DNA of 9,497 nt. It comes from Mariniphaga sp. (lineage in GTDB: Bacteria; Bacteroidota; Bacteroidia; Bacteroidales; Prolixibacteraceae). Shown in pieces: positions 9,285-9,497 of the stretch; position 1 is the first letter of the stretch, and each line of letters begins with the position of its first letter. The notes below the pieces were generated by a model. That model was not told where the DNA came from, searched no databases, and saw only the letters and a list, made by a program, of their open reading frames with translations. The translations under genes and the position numbers were made by a program. The stretch is from NCBI GenBank assembly GCA_013203525.1, contig JABMQB010000544.1, positions 1 to 9,497 of the forward strand, written 5' to 3'.

Positions 9285-9316
9285 ATTTTTAACGATATTA
9301 TAAGGCCTGCTTCTTA
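9262..9316 (+). promoter_or_regulatory. Attenuator 1, antiterminator (2:3) hairpin
   Basis: TGAGAAGT (9262-9269) pairs with GCTTCTTA (9309-9316), eight pairs including two G-U. Nested inside, GCC (9274-9276) pairs with GGC (9304-9306), TAT (9278-9280) pairs with ATA (9300-9302), and further weak pairs run toward a loop near 9285-9295. The outer helix takes up part of the 5' arm and the loop of the terminator stem (9306-9312), so the two structures exclude each other. The 5' strand is free when a ribosome is stalled at the Trp codons and covered when a ribosome sits at the stop codon. Pairing was done by eye; stability was not calculated. Confidence 0.55.
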
Positions 9317-9337
9317 AAAAGCAGGTTTTTTTATTTT
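9302..9337 (+). terminator. Intrinsic terminator of attenuator 1 (3:4)
   Basis: CCTGCTT (9306-9312) and AAGCAGG (9319-9325) form a perfect 7-bp stem with a 6-base loop, extendable by AAGG (9302-9305) pairing with the first Ts through G-U and A-U. The T-rich tail TTTTTTTATTTT follows at 9326-9337. The position, 27 bases after the leader stop and overlapping the antiterminator, marks it as a conditional terminator. It is also the first GC-containing terminator after sprA, so it may end that transcript too. Confidence 0.85.
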
Positions 9338-9345
9338 AAACAGAT

Positions 9346-9405
9346 ATGAAAAATATAAATTTAAATAATTGGTGGTGGCGTTTTAAAATTCATAGAATAT
9401 TGTGA
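9346..9405 (+). CDS. Tryptophan-rich leader peptide 2 (trpL-like, 19 aa)
   Basis: A second small ORF starts with ATG at 9346 and stops with TGA at 9403-9405. It encodes MKNINLNNWWWRFKIHRIL, with three adjacent Trp codons at 9370-9378. It begins only 8 bases after the T-tract of the first terminator, so it is transcribed mainly, or only, when the first attenuator is read through. It has its own downstream terminator and its own competing hairpins. The peptide differs from leader 1 outside the Trp residues, so the pair is not a recent exact duplication. The function inferred is charged tRNA-Trp sensing by ribosome stalling. The controlled gene lies outside the window, so a gene name is withheld. 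Confidence 0.82.
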   Translation: MKNINLNNWWWRFKIHRIL

Positions 9406-9445
9406 AGAGGTTTTGCTATTGCTTAAAAGCGGCTTATCGAATCAC
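9384..9445 (+). promoter_or_regulatory. Attenuator 2, competing protector and antiterminator hairpins
   Basis: Protector: AAAATTC (9385-9391) pairs with GAG-TTTT (9407-9409, 9411-9414) with G9410 bulged, plus a U-G pair 9384/9415. Antiterminator: TTGCT (9413-9417) pairs with AGCGG (9428-9432), then G9410, G9409 and A9408 pair with C9433, T9434 and T9435, and GTGA (9402-9405) pairs with TCAC (9442-9445). The antiterminator uses the 5' arm of terminator 2 and the same strand as the protector, so only one can form. A ribosome stalled at the three Trp codons would cover about as far as 9390 and block the protector; a ribosome at the TGA would mask 9402-9417. These pairings are weaker and less certain than in attenuator 1. 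Confidence 0.45.
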
Positions 9446-9463
9446 GGTAAGCCGCTTTTTTTT
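9425..9463 (+). terminator. Intrinsic terminator of attenuator 2
   Basis: AAAAGCGGCTTATCG (9425-9439) pairs with CGGTAAGCCGCTTTT (9445-9459), a 15-bp stem with one G-U pair and a 5-base AATCA loop. Eight Ts run at 9456-9463, the first four doubling as the base of the stem. It is longer and more GC-rich at its centre than terminator 1, so probably the tighter of the two stops. It begins 20 bases after the stop codon of leader 2. Confidence 0.92.
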
Positions 9464-9497
9464 GTTAAACAATTAAGATAATTTTAAATAATAATAA

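Larger units (their letters stand above)
9190..9497 (+). promoter_or_regulatory. Tandem tryptophan attenuator leader region
   Basis: This is the leader region as a unit: leader ORF 1, terminator 1, leader ORF 2, terminator 2, then 34 AT-rich bases (9464-9497) with no ORF or structure of note, presumably the 5' UTR of the first controlled gene. Bases 9115-9189 hold only AT-rich sequence and the promoter candidate. The order implies two transcription checks in series, both reading Trp supply. Trp-rich leaders usually sit before trp biosynthesis genes; a Trp transporter or other Trp-related gene is also possible. The target is not visible. Confidence 0.75.

Noticed and set aside
9332..9339. Separate promoter for leader 2 (TATTTTAA as a -7 element)
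   Set aside because: The TTTG core is incomplete, no TTG lies at the right distance upstream, and the site overlaps the first terminator's T-tract; readthrough transcription is the simpler view.
1..9497. CRISPR arrays, tRNA/rRNA genes, insertion sequences or phage genes
   Set aside because: No regularly spaced repeats, cloverleaf sequences, transposase-like proteins or terminal inverted repeats were seen; the window is core chromosomal sequence.

Overview
The window comes from a Bacteroidota genome. It is AT-rich and carries a giant SprA/Sov-family gene, the outer-membrane translocon of the type IX secretion system (T9SS), which is essentially confined to this phylum. No Shine-Dalgarno-like sequence precedes the genes, and the one promoter candidate follows the Bacteroidota -33/-7 pattern. 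The protein sequences look most like a marine or anaerobic Bacteroidales/Marinilabiliales-type lineage; that finer placement is inference.

Layout: positions 1-9114 hold three tightly packed plus-strand genes. These are pdxA (pyridoxal phosphate synthesis, 5' end cut off by the window edge), ruvA (Holliday junction-binding subunit of RuvAB) after 11 bases, and sprA (2503 codons, TTG start) after only 2 bases. The spacing implies co-transcription, although the three products act in unrelated processes: vitamin B6 synthesis, recombination, and protein secretion/gliding. Other long open frames inside these genes look like shadows of the true frames.

The most interesting part is the 383-base region after sprA (9115-9497), which a standard gene caller would leave blank. 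It appears to hold two complete tryptophan attenuation cassettes in series. Each has a tiny leader ORF with a cluster of Trp codons (22 aa with Trp-Leu-Pro-Trp-Trp; 19 aa with Trp-Trp-Trp), a set of mutually exclusive RNA hairpins, and a strong intrinsic terminator with a U-tract. The second leader ORF starts 8 bases after the first terminator's T-rich tract. A -33/-7 type promoter candidate precedes the first leader. No structural gene follows before the window ends, so the controlled operon (most likely trp biosynthesis, possibly a Trp transporter or other Trp-related gene) must start beyond 9497.

Working model: low charged tRNA-Trp stalls ribosomes at the Trp codons, which frees an antiterminator strand and lets RNA polymerase pass. 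Both barriers must be passed in turn, which would give tighter repression and a steeper response than one attenuator. No GC-rich terminator lies between sprA and the first leader, so the first attenuator may also end the pdxA-ruvA-sprA transcript. All RNA folds were paired by eye; no folding software or database search was run.
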